Assembly: GCA_025463665.1 (NCBI GenBank)
Contig: JAODAY010000355.1
Span: forward strand, 1-5,321
DNA length: 5,321 nt
Direction of reading: 5' to 3'
Origin: Microbacteriaceae bacterium
Lineage (GTDB): Bacteria; Actinomycetota; Actinomycetes; Actinomycetales; Microbacteriaceae
The position numbers and the translations under genes are program-made. This document shows, piece after piece, positions 4,010 through 5,321 of the stretch (positions are counted from its first letter, which is position 1; each line of letters begins with the position of its first letter). The notes beneath the pieces were generated by a model. That model was not told where the DNA came from. It saw only the letters and a program-made list of their open reading frames with translations, and searched no databases.

Positions 4010-4951
4010 ATGAGTCATCCATCTCAGTACACCTCGCAGACGACCTCCAGCGGGGAATTCGAACACCACTACCGCACGGCCCTGGTACTCGGTGGCGGCG
4101 GATCCACGGGCAACGCCTGGCTGATCGGCCTCATTGCCGGCCTGTTCGATTCCGGTCTGGACGTCACCACAGCCGACCTGACCATCGGGACGTCAGCAGG
4201 CGCGACGGCCGCCGCTCAGGTAGCAGGCGCGCCGCTGGCCGACCTGCTTGCCGCCATCCTTGCCGCTGACTCCTCACCGGGAACCGACCCGGTCCGGTCC
4301 GGACCCGAACGCGTTTCGAGCAGGCCGGTGACGGACCACCTGGAGGGGTTGGGCAGAATCATCGCGGCCGCTGAGGACGCCGCTGACATGCGCCGCAGGA
4401 TGGGCGCGGCCGCACTCGACCTGGCTGCGGCGTCGGACGGCTCCTGGCAGGCACAGTGGCGCGCGACGGTCGCCTCACGGCTGCCCGGTCAGCGCTGGCC
4501 ACAGCGAATGCTGCTCATCACGGCGGTCGAAGCGCATACCGGTGAACCCGTGGTGTTCGATGGCGACAGCGGAGTCGCCCTGGCGGACGCCGTCGCCGCG
4601 AGCTGTGCCAGTGGCCGGCCCTACAGAATCGGAGACGCGCTGTATATCGACGGCGGCTACCGGTCGAACGCCGACAACGCCGACTTGGCGGCCGGTTGCG
4701 CTCGGGTGCTGGTGCTGTCGCCGTTCGGCGGCAGAACGCTGCAACCGCTGGAGTGGGGCGAGCATCTCGGGGCACAGGTCGACGCACTACGCGCACACGG
4801 CAGCGAAGTGGAGACAATCTTCCCCGACAGCAACGCGGAGCACTTGTTCGGCGCCAACGCGATGAACCTGTCTCTGCGTCCGCCCGCGGCCCGCGCCGGT
4901 TACGGCCAGGGCACAGCCCTCGCCGCGCGACTGGCCGGATTCTGGCGCTGA
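4010..4951 (+). CDS. Patatin-like phospholipase family protein
   Basis: A likely lipid acyl hydrolase using a Ser-Asp dyad. The 313 residues carry all core patatin motifs: the glycine-rich oxyanion loop GGGGSTGNAW at 28-37, the nucleophile elbow GTSAG at 60-64 with Ser62, and the DGG motif at 214-216 with catalytic Asp214, followed by RSNADNADLA. There is no signal peptide or membrane helix, so it is probably cytoplasmic or peripheral. The N-terminal 20 residues are polar and look nonconserved. One oddity: the loop before DGG reads AASCASGRPYRIGDALYIDGG; in related actinobacterial proteins I recall a proline-rich segment (type VPGVWPP) there, apparently deleted. The ATG 4010 has only a weak ribosome site (AGAAAG), with a leader ORF and hairpin upstream. 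The natural substrate is not evident. The next gene begins 44 nt downstream. Confidence 0.9.
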   Translation: MSHPSQYTSQTTSSGEFEHHYRTALVLGGGGSTGNAWLIGLIAGLFDSGLDVTTADLTIGTSAGATAAAQVAGAPLADLLAAILAADSSPGTDPVRSGPERVSSRPVTDHLEGLGRIIAAAEDAADMRRRMGAAALDLAAASDGSWQAQWRATVASRLPGQRWPQRMLLITAVEAHTGEPVVFDGDSGVALADAVAASCASGRPYRIGDALYIDGGYRSNADNADLAAGCARVLVLSPFGGRTLQPLEWGEHLGAQVDALRAHGSEVETIFPDSNAEHLFGANAMNLSLRPPAARAGYGQGTALAARLAGFWR

Positions 4952-4958
4952 CCCTACG

Positions 4959-4978
4959 AGCTGCACCGCTGTGCGGCT
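4959..4978 (+). terminator. Intercistronic hairpin after the patatin gene
   Basis: AGCTGCAC (4959-4966) pairs with GTGCGGCT (4971-4978) over 8 bp, including one T-G pair, around the 4-nt loop CGCT. It starts 7 nt after the patatin stop. There is no T tract, so it may be a U-less terminator, an RNA-stabilising hairpin, or a partial barrier to expression of the next gene. Confidence 0.4.
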
Positions 4979-4995
4979 GAAGCTAAGGTCCTCAC

Positions 4996-5313
4996 ATGGG
5001 CGACCTCGAATTCTCCATCGATCACGAACTGTTCCGCGTCAGCGAACGAACGCAGCCCGGCGGGCGTCTCAGCTACGACTTCGCCTGGCTCAACGGCCCG
5101 GCCGAGGGGACTTATGGTTTCACCGCGAGCCGTCTCACCGCGACATCCGCAGGCGCCGTCGATCCTCAGGACGAGGAGCGAATGTCCGCGGATGACTTGA
5201 TCGGCGAGGCGCGCCGGTTTCTCGGGGCGTTCTATGGGCGAGGCGGCATCGGCGAGGAGGACTTTCCGCACCACGTTCGCGCACGCGGAAAGAGTGACGG
5301 CGCCGGCGATTAG
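4996..5313 (+). CDS. Conserved hypothetical protein (105 aa)
   Basis: A 105-aa soluble, acidic protein with no signal peptide or membrane segment. The N-terminal half reads as beta strands (LEFSIDHELFRVSE, LSYDFAWLNGPAEGTYGFTAS), and the C-terminal half as a helix around LIGEARRFLGAFYGRGGIGEEDFPHHVRAR. The SYDFAWLNGP, TYGF and GGIG-EDFP-HV segments resemble an unnamed actinobacterial family I recall; no function is known. ATG 4996 has a ribosome site TAAGG at 4984-4988 with a 7-nt gap, which settles the start. It follows the patatin gene in the same direction by 44 nt, with a hairpin between, so it could be co-transcribed or independent. The minus-strand ORF opposite it is a shadow. Confidence 0.78.
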   Translation: MGDLEFSIDHELFRVSERTQPGGRLSYDFAWLNGPAEGTYGFTASRLTATSAGAVDPQDEERMSADDLIGEARRFLGAFYGRGGIGEEDFPHHVRARGKSDGAGD

Positions 5314-5321
5314 ACCAGCAT

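Noticed and set aside
4954..5274. Minus-strand 106-codon ORF at the right end
   Set aside because: The composition is passable, but the plus-strand gene at 4996 has a good ribosome site and a familiar family pattern; both cannot easily be real.

Overview
The window looks like chromosomal DNA of a high-GC actinobacterium, most likely a member of the Microbacteriaceae. The evidence is G/C-rich third codon positions, GTG starts, a tRNA-Lys with encoded CCA, an ECF sigma factor paired with a CU044_5270-type membrane protein, and a small four-helix membrane protein facing a Bcp peroxiredoxin, a pairing I associate with that family from memory. No transposase, integrase, CRISPR array or phage gene is visible. 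Genes are tightly packed, with several zero-gap or 4-nt-overlap junctions.

Layout: (1) 54-983: a small integral membrane protein (+) abuts the convergent thiol peroxidase gene bcp (-) with no base between the stop codons. (2) 984-1176: a short bidirectional promoter region, then tRNA-Lys(CTT) and a weak terminator-like hairpin. (3) 1134-2011: a possible 70-codon minus-strand ORF ending 2 nt after the tRNA, a small membrane protein (+), and a conserved 96-aa actinobacterial protein (+) that looks leaderless. (4) 2012-3757, minus strand: an ECF sigma factor, then a membrane-anchored CU044_5270-family protein through an ATGA overlap, then apparently a third 38-codon ORF through a GTGA overlap. 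A perfect inverted repeat lies just upstream of the sigma gene. (5) 3764-5313, plus strand: a promoter-like -10, a 17-codon leader-like ORF with a near-perfect Shine-Dalgarno, a potential stem-loop, a patatin-like lipid hydrolase, an intercistronic hairpin, and a 105-aa conserved hypothetical protein.

Functional reading: bcp and tRNA-Lys are housekeeping. The sigma/CU044_5270 pair is probably a self-contained envelope-linked regulatory unit: the membrane protein lacks the zinc anti-sigma motif, so if it controls the sigma factor it does so by another mechanism. The patatin gene has an elaborate leader, which suggests post-transcriptional control. The least explained items are the GTGA-coupled microORF after the CU044_5270 gene and the leader ORF plus hairpin before the patatin gene. 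Nothing here is clearly a new defence or mobile system.
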